A program made the position numbers and the translations under genes. A stretch of DNA of 64,000 nt from Streptomyces sp. SJL17-4 (GTDB lineage: Bacteria > Actinomycetota > Actinomycetes > Streptomycetales > Streptomycetaceae), in assembly GCF_036826855.1 (NCBI RefSeq), contig NZ_CP104578.1, positions 6,607,501 to 6,671,500 of the forward strand, written 5' to 3'. The notes under the pieces were generated by a model that saw nothing but the letters and a program-made list of their open reading frames with translations, was not told where the DNA came from and searched no databases. Every line of letters starts with the position of its first letter. Positions within the stretch are counted from its first letter, which is position 1. Positions 1 through 8,213 of the stretch are shown one piece after another.

Positions 1-824
1 ACGAACGCCCCGTTGGCGTACGTGTGGACCGTCTGCGGCCAGTTCATCGACAGGGCCACCGGCCGAGGGTCGAGCCAGCCGTACAGCACGGCCGTGCCAC
101 CGGGCCGCAGCGCGTCGCCGAGCCGGGCGAACCCGGGCCCGCCGATCGCGTCGAAGGCCAGGTCCGCGCCCGCTCCGCCGGTGATCCGCCGTACCTCCTC
201 GACCAGGGCATCGGCGTCCCCGCTCTCCGTCGTGATCACCTGCGCGGCCCCGAGCTCCAGGAGCCGCTTCCGCTTGTCCTCACCGCGCGTGGTCGCGACC
301 GGTACGGCTCCGACCCGCAGCGCCGTCTGGATCGCGGCCGTCCCCACCCCGCTGGACGCCCCCGTGATCACCACATGGTCGCCGGCGCCGAGACCACCGG
401 TCAGCACCATGCCGCCGTACGCGGTGGAGTACGTCAGCCAGACCGCCGCGGCCGTCACCGCGTCCACCCCCTCGGGCCGGGCCACCAGGTACTCCTCCGG
501 CAGCACGACCCGCTCCGCGTACACCCCGTGCGTCCCGAATTCGAAGTTGGCCGCCGCCATGACCGGATCACCCGGCGCGTACGCGGTGACTCCCGCCCCG
601 ACCGCCTCGACAACCCCCGCCGCCTCGTAGCCGAGCCGCGAACCCGGCAGGGTCGCCGGGTAGTAGTAGGTGCCCGCGCGGAACAGCGCCTCGGCGCGGT
701 TGAGCCCGATCGCCTCGACCCGCACGAGCACCTCGCCGGGACCGGGAGCGGGCAGCGCGACCTCCTCCACGGAGAGGACCTCGGGCCCGCCGGTCTCATG
801 GAACAGAACTGCCTTGGTCGTCAT
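1..824 (-). CDS. Zinc-type alcohol dehydrogenase / quinone oxidoreductase, 3' end outside window
   Basis: Medium-chain dehydrogenase/reductase of the NADPH:quinone oxidoreductase group; 274 codons are visible and the C-terminus lies beyond the left edge. Seen: a GroES-like N-terminal half beginning MTTKAVLFHETGGPEVL and a Rossmann segment with GASSGVGTAA. The family reduces quinones or activated alkenes with NADPH; the substrate cannot be told from sequence. The chosen start gives the usual family N-terminus. Two in-frame ATGs further upstream (848 and 863) would add a Thr/Gly-rich stretch encoded by a short DNA repeat. It is transcribed away from an AraC-type gene that is the obvious candidate regulator. 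Confidence 0.85.
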   Translation of the reverse strand, partial: MTTKAVLFHETGGPEVLSVEEVALPAPGPGEVLVRVEAIGLNRAEALFRAGTYYYPATLPGSRLGYEAAGVVEAVGAGVTAYAPGDPVMAAANFEFGTHGVYAERVVLPEEYLVARPEGVDAVTAAAVWLTYSTAYGGMVLTGGLGAGDHVVITGASSGVGTAAIQTALRVGAVPVATTRGEDKRKRLLELGAAQVITTESGDADALVEEVRRITGGAGADLAFDAIGGPGFARLGDALRPGGTAVLYGWLDPRPVALSMNWPQTVHTYANGAF

Positions 825-863
825 GCCTGTTGTCGTGCCTGTTGTCATGTCTGTTGTCGTCAT
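822..863 (-). repeat. Short tandem repeat with three in-frame ATG starts
   Basis: Imperfect 12-15 bp repeats containing TGTTGTC (plus strand) run up to the oxidoreductase start. On the minus strand they encode alternating Met-Thr-Thr/Gly and place ATGs at 863, 848 and 824, all in one frame. Copy-number change would move the initiation site without breaking the frame. Confidence 0.6.
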
Positions 864-964
864 GGAGACGACGCTAGAAGCAGGACGGAAGACGATCCAT
901 GTCCCCGTGACTCTCCCTGATGTCCGATCGTCTCGCGCGCGTCGACGCGGAGTACGGTGCCGGG

Positions 965-1879
965 ATGGACGTACTGAGCGATGCCATCGCCGCCATGCGC
1001 ACCGGACGGCCCCACTCCTCCCGCACCGTCCGCTTCGCCCCCTGGGGCTTCCGCTTCCCGGCCGGCAAGGGCGCCGGATTCCACGTCGTCGTCCAGGGCA
1101 CCGCCTGGCTGCTGCCCCCGGACGGCGCCGCCCCCGTCGGGCTCGGCCCCGGCGACGTCGTCTTCCTCGCCCACGGCACCGGGCACGGCCTCGCCGACAG
1201 CCCCGACACCCCGCTCCTGGAGGCCCTGCCCGCCCCCGACGGCTCCTGGCCCACCTCGCCCGACCGAGGCCCGATCGGCAGCGACGAGACCCTCCTCCTG
1301 TGCGGCTCCTACCAGCTCAGCCGCGCCCGCGCCCACCCGCTCCTCACCGAGCTGCCGCCGTACGTGCACATCCCCGCGCGGGCCGGCGGCCATCCCCGGC
1401 TGCGCGCCGCCGTCGACCTGCTGGGCGCAGAACTCGCCGAACCCCAGCCGGGATCCGACGCGATCGTCCCCGCCCTGCTCGACACGCTCCTGCTGTACCT
1501 GCTGCGCACCTGGTGGCTCACCGAACGCGCCGACCGCTCCACCGGCTGGTCGGCCGCCCTCGCCGACCCGGCGGTCGCGGTCGCCCTCCGGGCCCTGCAC
1601 GGCGACCCCGCGCGCGCGTGGACGGTCGAAGAGCTCGGCGCCCTGACCGGCCTCTCCCGCGCCGCCTTCGCCCGCCGCTTCACCACCCTGGTCGGCCGCG
1701 CCCCCCTCGCGTACCTCACCTGGTGGCGAATGACCACGGCGGGCCGCCTCCTCCGCACCGCCGACCTCCCCCTCCGCGCGGTCGCCCAGCGCTCCGGCTA
1801 CTCCTCGGAGTTCGCCTTCGCCAAGGCCTTCAAGCGGGAGTACGGGCTGGCCCCGGGCCAGTACCGCAAGGGGGCCTGA
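965..1879 (+). CDS. AraC-family transcriptional regulator with N-terminal cupin (AraC_binding/cupin_6 type)
   Basis: 304-residue regulator. The N-terminal half looks like a cupin sensing domain (FHVVVQGTAWLL, then GPGDVVFLAHGTGHGLAD). The last ~100 residues hold the double AraC helix-turn-helix, with EELGALTGLSRAAFARRF in the first HTH and AVAQRSGYSSEFAFAKAFKR in the second. I start it at MDVLSDAIAAMRTG, the usual start of this subfamily; an upstream in-frame ATG at 920 would add 15 residues without family likeness. It is divergent from the oxidoreductase, an arrangement in which such regulators commonly control the neighbouring gene. The ligand is unknown. Confidence 0.88.
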   Translation: MDVLSDAIAAMRTGRPHSSRTVRFAPWGFRFPAGKGAGFHVVVQGTAWLLPPDGAAPVGLGPGDVVFLAHGTGHGLADSPDTPLLEALPAPDGSWPTSPDRGPIGSDETLLLCGSYQLSRARAHPLLTELPPYVHIPARAGGHPRLRAAVDLLGAELAEPQPGSDAIVPALLDTLLLYLLRTWWLTERADRSTGWSAALADPAVAVALRALHGDPARAWTVEELGALTGLSRAAFARRFTTLVGRAPLAYLTWWRMTTAGRLLRTADLPLRAVAQRSGYSSEFAFAKAFKREYGLAPGQYRKGA

Positions 1880-1883
1880 GGCC

Positions 1884-1915
1884 GCCCGGCCGGCCGGGCC
1901 GCATGCCGGCCGGGC
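1884..1915. terminator. Hairpin between convergent AraC and MFS genes
   Basis: Perfect 11-bp inverted repeat GCCCGGCCGGC / GCCGGCCGGGC with a 10-nt loop, lying between the stop codons of two convergent genes. There is no U-tract, as is common for Streptomyces terminators; it could work in both directions. Confidence 0.65.
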
Positions 1916-1922
1916 CGTCCGT

Positions 1923-3290
1923 TCAGGTGCGGTGGCCCGGCAGGCGGAGGGACGCCAGGGTCGTCAGGGTCAGGAGGGACGCGCTGATCAGGAGGCTCGC
2001 GCGGAGGGCCGATTCCATCGACGTGGCCGCCAGGGAGCCGAAGACCGCGATGGCGAGCGCGCCCGCCGTCTGCCGGGCCGCGTTCAGAAGACCCGCCGCC
2101 GTGCCCGCGCGGTCCGCCGGTACGGCCTCCATCATCGAGGCGATCAGCGGCGGCAGCGAGAAGCCCGCGCCCAGGGCGAGGGGGACCAGAAGGAGGGCCT
2201 GGGCCGTCCGTGAGGTGTGCGCGTCGACCGTGAGCAGGCCGAGCAGGCCCACCACCGCGACGGTCTGGCCGAGGACGATCGGCAGCCTCGCCCCGTACCG
2301 CGCCGCCGCCCTCCCCGACAGGATGTTCACCCCGGCGAGCAGCCCCGTCATCGGCAGGAACATCAGCCCCGCCGCCAGCGCCGAGAGCCCCAGCACCTGC
2401 TGGAAGAAGAGGCTGAAGACGAACAGCATCCCGTAGAAGGCCACGCTGTTCGCCGAGCCCGCCGCCACCGCGACCGCCACCGTGGTGTTCCGGAACAGAC
2501 CCAGCGGCACCACCGGGTGCCGCCGCCGCGTCTCGATCAGGAGGAAGGCGGCGAACGAGACCCCCGCGAGCCCCAGCGCCCACCACCCCTCCGTACCGCG
2601 CTCGATGGCGGCGAAGGTCAGCGCCCCGAGCGCGGTCATCGCCGTCAGCTGCCCCGGCAGGTCCAGTGGGGCGGGCCTGCGCTCCGAACGCGCCACCCGG
2701 CTCAGCAGCGCCAGCGCGAGCAGCCCCAGCGGCAGGTTGACGAAGAAGATGCCCCGCCAGCTCCACGCCGTGGTCAGCGCCCCGCCCGCGACCGGCCCGA
2801 GCGCCACCGCGACCGTGCCGCCCGCCGCCCACAGCGACACCGCCCGCGCCCGCCGCCCCGGATCGCCGTACGCCTCCCGTACGAGCGCGAGCGAGGCCGG
2901 CAGCATCACGGCCGCCGCCGCACCCTGTACCGCCCGCGCCGCCAGGAGCGCCGGAAGGCCCGGGGCGAGGCCGCAGGCCGCCGAGGCGAGGACGAAGACG
3001 ACGGCCCCGATCCCGTACGCCCGGCTCGCCCCGACCCGGTCGGCGAGCGCCCCGCTGGAGAGCAGTAGCGCCGCGAAGGCCAGGGTGTACGCGTCGACCA
3101 CCCACTGGAGCCCCGACATCCCGGCCCGCAGATCGGCGCCGATCGCCGGCAGGGCGACGTTCACGACGGAGGTGTCCAGCGTGATCAGCGCGAAGCCGAG
3201 CATCGCGGCGGCCAGGGCCGGGCCCGGGGAGGGGACACCGGAGGAAGTAGAGGAGGCGACAGGGGCTTCTGCGCGTTCGGTCGATGACAT
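1923..3290 (-). CDS. MFS transporter, DHA2-like drug:H+ antiporter
   Basis: 455-residue polytopic membrane protein of the major facilitator superfamily, with the size and hydrophobic spacing of 14-helix drug exporters (EmrB/QacA type). Seen: LDTSVVNVALPAIGADL in helix 1, a motif-A-like loop (ALADRVGASRAYG) after helix 2, and an antiporter-type GPVAGGAL stretch in helix 5. I start it at MSSTERAEAP; the frame continues upstream but only as non-coding-looking sequence crossing the promoter of the divergent gene. The GlxA-type regulator across the 72-bp gap is a plausible controller. The family exports hydrophobic drugs or biocides; the actual substrate is not inferable. Confidence 0.88.
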   Translation of the reverse strand: MSSTERAEAPVASSTSSGVPSPGPALAAAMLGFALITLDTSVVNVALPAIGADLRAGMSGLQWVVDAYTLAFAALLLSSGALADRVGASRAYGIGAVVFVLASAACGLAPGLPALLAARAVQGAAAAVMLPASLALVREAYGDPGRRARAVSLWAAGGTVAVALGPVAGGALTTAWSWRGIFFVNLPLGLLALALLSRVARSERRPAPLDLPGQLTAMTALGALTFAAIERGTEGWWALGLAGVSFAAFLLIETRRRHPVVPLGLFRNTTVAVAVAAGSANSVAFYGMLFVFSLFFQQVLGLSALAAGLMFLPMTGLLAGVNILSGRAAARYGARLPIVLGQTVAVVGLLGLLTVDAHTSRTAQALLLVPLALGAGFSLPPLIASMMEAVPADRAGTAAGLLNAARQTAGALAIAVFGSLAATSMESALRASLLISASLLTLTTLASLRLPGHRT

Positions 3291-3362
3291 GCCCCCAGCT
3301 TCATGATCGGCGGAGTCGTACAGTAGTGGCCCGAATGCCATATGCCCGGAGGTTCTGGCCAC

Positions 3363-4442
3363 ATGACAGCCGAGTCCGCGGCCGAGTCCGCGGCCGCGTC
3401 CCGCGTCCGCCGCGTCGCCGTGATCGCCGCCCCGCCCGTCTCGATGTTCAACCTGGCCATCCCCGAGATGCTGTTCGGCAAGGTCGAGATCGACGGCGCT
3501 CCCGGGTACGAGACGGTCATCTGCGCCCCCGACCCCGGGCCCGTCACCACCACCGGCGGTCTCGACCTGGTAGTCCCGCACGGCCTCGACGCCGTCGCCG
3601 GGGCCGACACGGTGGTCCTCGCGGGCAGCGGCTCGTACACCGACCCCGACCCGCGCATCCTCGCCGCACTGCGCGGCGCCGCCACGGCCGGCAGCCGGAT
3701 CGCCTCCATCTGCACCGGTGCCTTCGCGCTCGCCGAGGCCGGACTGCTCGACGGCCGGGCCGCGACGACGTACTGGGCGTACCGCTCACTGCTCGCCGCC
3801 CGCCACCCCGCGGTCGACCTCCAGGACGACGTGCTGTTCGTGCAGGACGGGTCCGTGCTCACGTCCTCCGGATACGCGGCGGGCATCGATCTCTGCCTGC
3901 ACGTCATCCGCACCGACTACGGCGCCGCTGTCGCCAACAGGGTCGCCCGGCTCGCCCTCGTCGCACCCGTACGGCCCGGCGGTCAGACCCAGTTCACCCA
4001 GACCCCGCTGCCGCCCGAGCGCGGGGTCTCTTTCGCCGCCACGCGCGCGTGGGCGATGGAACACCTCGACGAACCGCTCGGCCTCACCGACCTCGCGCGG
4101 CACGCCGGCGTCTCGGTCCGCACGCTCTCCCGCCGCTTCCACGCCGAGACCGGCGTCAGCCCGCTCCAGTGGCTGCTGCACCAGCGCGTGGAGCGGGCGA
4201 AGGAGCTCCTGGAGACCACCTCGTTCGCCATGGACGGGGTGGCCCGCGCGAGCGGCCTCGGTACGGGGGACTCCCTGCGCCGGCACGTCCTGGGGCGCAC
4301 GGGCCTCACCCCGAGCGCCTACCGGTCCGCCTTCAGCCGTCTGCCGGCCGCAGGCGGGGCCACCCGGGCCGCAACCGCAACCGCAGCCGCGACCGCCGCA
4401 ACCGTCCCGGCCGCAACCGCCCCGCCCTCCCGCGCGTCCTGA
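3363..4442 (+). CDS. GlxA-type AraC regulator (DJ-1/PfpI domain + AraC HTH)
   Basis: 359-residue regulator with an N-terminal DJ-1/PfpI (class I glutamine amidotransferase-like) domain and a C-terminal AraC double HTH. The nucleophile-elbow region shows ICTGAFALAEAGLLDGR with Cys at about residue 117. The HTH region contains LTDLARHAGVSVRTLSRRF and DGVARASGLGTGDSLRRHV. A GGAGG ribosome-binding site lies about 10 nt before the chosen ATG; an in-frame ATG seven codons upstream has none. The last ~25 residues are an Ala/Thr-rich tail encoded by a GCAACCGC-type repeat and are probably disordered. Divergent from the MFS exporter, its likely target. Confidence 0.88.
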   Translation: MTAESAAESAAASRVRRVAVIAAPPVSMFNLAIPEMLFGKVEIDGAPGYETVICAPDPGPVTTTGGLDLVVPHGLDAVAGADTVVLAGSGSYTDPDPRILAALRGAATAGSRIASICTGAFALAEAGLLDGRAATTYWAYRSLLAARHPAVDLQDDVLFVQDGSVLTSSGYAAGIDLCLHVIRTDYGAAVANRVARLALVAPVRPGGQTQFTQTPLPPERGVSFAATRAWAMEHLDEPLGLTDLARHAGVSVRTLSRRFHAETGVSPLQWLLHQRVERAKELLETTSFAMDGVARASGLGTGDSLRRHVLGRTGLTPSAYRSAFSRLPAAGGATRAATATAAATAATVPAATAPPSRAS

Positions 4443-4448
4443 ACAACC

Positions 4449-4925
4449 ATGATCCGACCCGCCGGCCCCGCCGATCTCGACGCCGTCGTCGCCCTCCACA
4501 CCGAGGCCCGCGCCACCTACTACCGCGGCCACATCCCCGACGCCGACTTCCTGGGCCCCGAGGAGATCGCCCGCTCCCGGGCCGGCTGGGCGGCCGCCGT
4601 CGACCGCGGGGCCGTGCTCTGCGCCGTACGGGACGGGGAGCTCGCGGGCATCGCGGCGTACGGGGAGCGCGACGGCCTCACCCACCTCACCCAGCTCCAC
4701 GTCCTCCCCGCCCGCTGGCGTTCGGGCGTCGGCGCCGAGCTCCACGCGGCCTGCGTCGACATCTGGCGGGCCGCCGGGGCGACCGAGGCGCGCCTGGAGG
4801 TGTTCGAGAAGAACGAGCGCGCCCAGGCCTTCTACGCCGCCCACGGCTGGACCCCCGACCCGGAGACCCCGCGCGACGGCGACCACCTCGTGCTCCGGCT
4901 CACACTCCGGCCGGAAACGGAATGA
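4449..4925 (+). CDS. GNAT-family N-acetyltransferase
   Basis: 158-residue single-domain Gcn5-related acetyltransferase. The acetyl-CoA pyrophosphate-binding segment is visible as QLHVLPARWRSGVGAELHAA (motif A, R-x-x-G-x-G/A pattern), followed by a conserved C-terminal strand-helix EVFEKNERAQAFYAAHGW. The family transfers an acetyl group to an amine of a small molecule or protein; the acceptor cannot be told. Only 6 nt separate it from the preceding regulator gene, so the two are probably co-transcribed. Confidence 0.85.
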   Translation: MIRPAGPADLDAVVALHTEARATYYRGHIPDADFLGPEEIARSRAGWAAAVDRGAVLCAVRDGELAGIAAYGERDGLTHLTQLHVLPARWRSGVGAELHAACVDIWRAAGATEARLEVFEKNERAQAFYAAHGWTPDPETPRDGDHLVLRLTLRPETE

Positions 4926-4998
4926 AATCCGCCGCCGGGATCGTTGTCGCGACGGAACACCCCGAACACCCCGCCGCCCCACCCCGGAGAGAAGTCAC

Positions 4999-5706
4999 AT
5001 GCGCGTCGAGATCTGGAGCGACATCGCCTGCCCCTGGTGCTACATCGGCAAGGCCCGCTTCGAGAAGGGACTCGAGGCCTTCGCCCACCGCGACGACATC
5101 GAGGTCGTGCACCGCTCCTTCGAGCTCGACCCCAACCGCGCCAAGGGTGACACCGGCCCCGTCCTGGAGATGCTCGCCACGAAGTACGGCCGCACCCTCG
5201 ACGAGGCCCGCGCCATGGAGGCGCACGTCGCGACCAACGCGCACGCCGAGGGCCTCGGCTACCGCACCGAGGGCCGCGACCACGGCAACACCTTCGACAT
5301 CCACCGGCTGCTCCACCTCGCCAAGGACCGCGGACGGCAGAACGAGCTCCTGGACCTGGCCTACCGCGCCAACTTCGCCGAGGAGCGCTCCGTCTTCGAC
5401 GCCGAGACCCTGGTGACGCTGGGTGTCGAGGCCGGTCTCGACGAGGCCGAGGTGCGGGCCGTCCTCGCCGACGACTCCGCCTACGCCGACGCCGTACGCG
5501 AGGACGAGCGCGAGGCCGCCGAACTCGGTGCGAACGGCGTGCCGTTCTTCGTCCTCGACCGCCGCTACGGCATCTCCGGCGGCCAGCCCGCCGAGGTCTT
5601 CACCCAGGCTCTCGAGCAGGCCTGGCAGGGCCGGACCCTGCAGACCGTCGGAGGCGACGCGGCGGTCTGCGACACCGACGGCAGCTGCGAGGTCCCGGGC
5701 GCCTGA
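4999..5706 (+). CDS. DsbA-family oxidoreductase, FrnE-like
   Basis: 235-residue thioredoxin-fold protein of the DsbA/2-hydroxychromene-2-carboxylate isomerase superfamily. The redox motif C11-P-W-C14 (IACPWCYIGK) is intact, followed by the long helical insertion and the cis-Pro segment NGVPFFVLDRRYGISGG. There is no signal peptide, which fits cytosolic FrnE-type disulfide oxidoreductases. From established knowledge, FrnE relatives act in thiol redox balance and polyketide tailoring; the substrate here is unknown. A GGAGAGAAG ribosome-binding site precedes the ATG. Confidence 0.9.
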   Translation: MRVEIWSDIACPWCYIGKARFEKGLEAFAHRDDIEVVHRSFELDPNRAKGDTGPVLEMLATKYGRTLDEARAMEAHVATNAHAEGLGYRTEGRDHGNTFDIHRLLHLAKDRGRQNELLDLAYRANFAEERSVFDAETLVTLGVEAGLDEAEVRAVLADDSAYADAVREDEREAAELGANGVPFFVLDRRYGISGGQPAEVFTQALEQAWQGRTLQTVGGDAAVCDTDGSCEVPGA

Positions 5707-5808
5707 CCGGCCCGCACCCCTCTCACCTGCGGCGATAAGAGGCGCTTGGAGATTCCCCACGATCGGCCCCCATTGACGGGTGATCGCGGGGAACCTCAGG
5801 GTGGGCTC

Positions 5809-6867
5809 ATGGAACCCCTGGAAAAGCCGCTCGGCGGTGCCGAGTTCGCGCCCAACCACACCTATCTCAACACCTCGACCTGCGGGCTGCTGCCCCGCCG
5901 GACCATCGACGCGATCACGCTTCTCGCCGAGGAGACGGCAGCCGGCCGTCCGGGCGGCGCCGGGGACTTCGAGACCGTGGCCGAGGCCCGCGCCACGTAC
6001 GGCCGGCTCGTCGGCGTCCCGCACGAGCGCGTCGCCGTCGGCAGCTCGGTCGCCGTGCACTGCGGCATGATCGCCCAGTCGATGCCCGCGGGCTCCGAGA
6101 TCCTCTTCCCCGAGGGCGACTTCTCCTCCGTCATCACCCCCTTCACGATCCGCGGCGACCTCAGGACCCGGTTCGTGCCCCTGGACCGGCTTGCCGAGTC
6201 CGTCGGCCCCGACACCGCGCTCGTCGCCTTCTCGGCCGTGCAGTCGGCGGACGGCCGGACCGCGGACTTCACCGCGATCCGGGCCGCGGCCGCCGCGCAC
6301 GGCGCCCGTACGCTCCTGGACGCCACCCAGTCGGCCGGCTGGCTGCCGCTGCGCGCGGGGGAGTGGGACTACACGGTCGCCGGCGGCTACAAGTACCTGC
6401 TCTGCCCGCGCGGGGCGTCCTTCCTCACCGTGACCGAGGAGGCGCAGGACGCGCTGGTCCCGATCCACGCCAACTGGGTCACCGGCGAGGAGCTGTGGGT
6501 GAACAGCTACGGCCCGGTCCGCGAACTGGCCCGCAGCGCACGCCGTTTCGACGAGCCCCCGGCGTTCCTCTCGTACCACGGGGCGGCCCGCTCGCTCGCG
6601 CTCCTGGAGGAGATCGGCATCGAGCGGATCGAGGCCCACAACAAGGGGCTCGCTGCCCGCTTCCGCTCCGGACTCCTCGCCCTCGGCCACGCGCCGGTCA
6701 TGGACGACTCGACGGTCGTCGCCGTCCCCGGCCTCGGGGACCACGCGGAGGCGCTGCGCGAGGCGGACGTCCTGCTCGCCGCCCGCGCGGGCAATCTGCG
6801 CGCGTCCTTCCACCTCTACAACACGGCGGCGGACGTGGACCGCGCCCTGGAGGTCCTGGCGGGCTGA
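5809..6867 (+). CDS. Aminotransferase class V-fold PLP enzyme
   Basis: 352-residue fold-type I PLP enzyme of the class V aminotransferase / cysteine desulfurase group. Seen: a substrate-entry segment HTYLNTSTCGLLPRRT, the PLP-contacting LLDATQSAGWLPL (Asp and Gln-Ser), and the Schiff-base lysine K195 in GGYKYLLCPRG. It resembles EgtE/isopenicillin-epimerase-like members, but the reaction (desulfurase, lyase or transaminase) is undetermined. I chose MEPLEKPLGG because an upstream in-frame ATG would only add a segment without family likeness. Convergent with another class V enzyme across a strong hairpin. Confidence 0.85.
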   Translation: MEPLEKPLGGAEFAPNHTYLNTSTCGLLPRRTIDAITLLAEETAAGRPGGAGDFETVAEARATYGRLVGVPHERVAVGSSVAVHCGMIAQSMPAGSEILFPEGDFSSVITPFTIRGDLRTRFVPLDRLAESVGPDTALVAFSAVQSADGRTADFTAIRAAAAAHGARTLLDATQSAGWLPLRAGEWDYTVAGGYKYLLCPRGASFLTVTEEAQDALVPIHANWVTGEELWVNSYGPVRELARSARRFDEPPAFLSYHGAARSLALLEEIGIERIEAHNKGLAARFRSGLLALGHAPVMDDSTVVAVPGLGDHAEALREADVLLAARAGNLRASFHLYNTAADVDRALEVLAG

Positions 6868-6931
6868 CCCCCTACCGCGTCGGCGGAGGATGTACGCACC
6901 GGAGTACCGCAGCACCCGGAAACGCAGGGAA

Positions 6932-6959
6932 GGGCGGGGTCCGACATCGGACCCCGCCC
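6932..6959. terminator. Hairpin between convergent aminotransferase genes
   Basis: Perfect 12-bp stem GGGCGGGGTCCG / CGGACCCCGCCC with an ACAT tetraloop, followed by a C/T-rich run on the plus strand. Placed to terminate both converging transcripts. Confidence 0.8.
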
Positions 6960-7003
6960 CTCCCCCTCCCCCTCCCGTACGCGGCTCGGCGTACGCGGAC
7001 CGA

Positions 7004-8113
7004 TCAGACCGCCCACGCCTCCGTGACCGCCCGGCGCGCGCCCTCCAGGTCCACCGCGCGGCCCGTCTCGCCGAGCGCGGCGCCCAGGGCGGCCAGCGAG
7101 GACTGCACGGCGCCCGGCGTCGCGTCCACCCCGTAGTGGTTGACCCGGATCATCTCCTTCGCGAGCGCCCCGCCGCCCGCGATCAGCGGCAGCGACGGAT
7201 CGGCGGCCAGCGCCTCGCGCACCAGCTCCGAGGCGTCCACCCCGGCCGGTACGCGCAGCGTCGTCGCGACCGGCGCCGCGTCCTTCGCCTCGTACACATA
7301 CGGCTCAAGGCCGCCGCCGAGCGCCACGGCGCCCGCCCGCGTCGCGGCGGCGGCCGAGGCGTGCCGCCCCATCAGGGCGCCCAGGCCCTCCGCCTCGATC
7401 CGCTCCACACACGCCTCCAGGGCCAGCATCTCCAGCTGCGCGGGAGCGTGCAGCAGCGCCTTCCGGCCGCCGTCGATCCAGCGCTCCTTCCAGTCCAGGA
7501 GGGAGAGGTACGAGCGGCGCGGCGCGGCAGGGTTGGCGGCGAACCGCTCCCACGCCCGCGCGCTCACCGACACCGCCGACACACCCGCGGGCCCGCCCAT
7601 CGCCTTCTGCGCGCCGATGATGCACATGTCCACGCCCCAGGCGTCCGGCAGCACCGGCTCGGCGCCGATCGACGCCACCGCGTCCAGGTAGAACAGGGCG
7701 CCGTGGGCCCGTACGACCTCACCGATCTCCGCCACCGGGTTGGTGTTGCCGGTCGCCGCCTCCGCGTGCACCAGGGACACGAAGTCGATCTCCGGGTGCG
7801 CGGCGAGCGCCTGCTCCACCTGGGCGGCCGTCACCGCCGTGTGGAAGGGCACCTCCAGGTCGACGACGGTCGCGCCGCAGTCCCGCAGCCAGTTGCCGAA
7901 GGTCTGCCCGTACGGCCCCGTGACCACATTCAGGGCGGTCGAACCGGCCCGCGCCCCGCTGCGGATGCACCCCTCCAGGGGGAGCAGCGCCTCGCCCTGG
8001 GTGATCACCACGTCCTGCTCCGTGGAGAGCAGCGCGGCCACCCGCCGCTCGATCGACGCGAAATGCGCGGCGGTCAGCGGGGCCAGGTCCAGGAGCGGAT
8101 GTGTCACGGTCAC
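7004..8113 (-). CDS. PLP-dependent class V aminotransferase (alanine-glyoxylate type)
   Basis: 369-residue fold-type I aminotransferase similar to alanine-glyoxylate / pyridoxamine-pyruvate aminotransferases. Seen: VTGPYGQTFGNWLRDCG near residue 65, HAEAATGNTNPV around residue 120, the cofactor aspartate in LDAVASIGAEPV and the PLP lysine K170 in IIGAQKAMGGPAG. The length is typical. This group moves amino groups from small amino acids to glyoxylate or pyruvate; the substrate is not assignable. It diverges from the amidohydrolase gene with a 100-bp intergenic region, so the two may share control. Confidence 0.86.
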   Translation of the reverse strand: MTVTHPLLDLAPLTAAHFASIERRVAALLSTEQDVVITQGEALLPLEGCIRSGARAGSTALNVVTGPYGQTFGNWLRDCGATVVDLEVPFHTAVTAAQVEQALAAHPEIDFVSLVHAEAATGNTNPVAEIGEVVRAHGALFYLDAVASIGAEPVLPDAWGVDMCIIGAQKAMGGPAGVSAVSVSARAWERFAANPAAPRRSYLSLLDWKERWIDGGRKALLHAPAQLEMLALEACVERIEAEGLGALMGRHASAAAATRAGAVALGGGLEPYVYEAKDAAPVATTLRVPAGVDASELVREALAADPSLPLIAGGGALAKEMIRVNHYGVDATPGAVQSSLAALGAALGETGRAVDLEGARRAVTEAWAV

Positions 8114-8213
8114 GGCGGTGCCTTCTTCGACTCGGATTCGTGCGGGCGGAACTCCGGATCAGGGTACCGAGGGGCCCTCCCCGGCCGGGGTCCCGTCCTC
8201 GTACAGTGCAGAC

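Noticed and set aside
24..920. Long plus-strand frames opposite the first oxidoreductase gene
   Set aside because: High-GC shadow frames without domain content; the minus strand encodes a clear dehydrogenase.
8171..8190. GC-rich palindrome CCCCGGCCGGGG between the aminotransferase and amidohydrolase as an operator
   Set aside because: Such GC palindromes are frequent by chance at this base composition, and there is no adjacent regulator gene.
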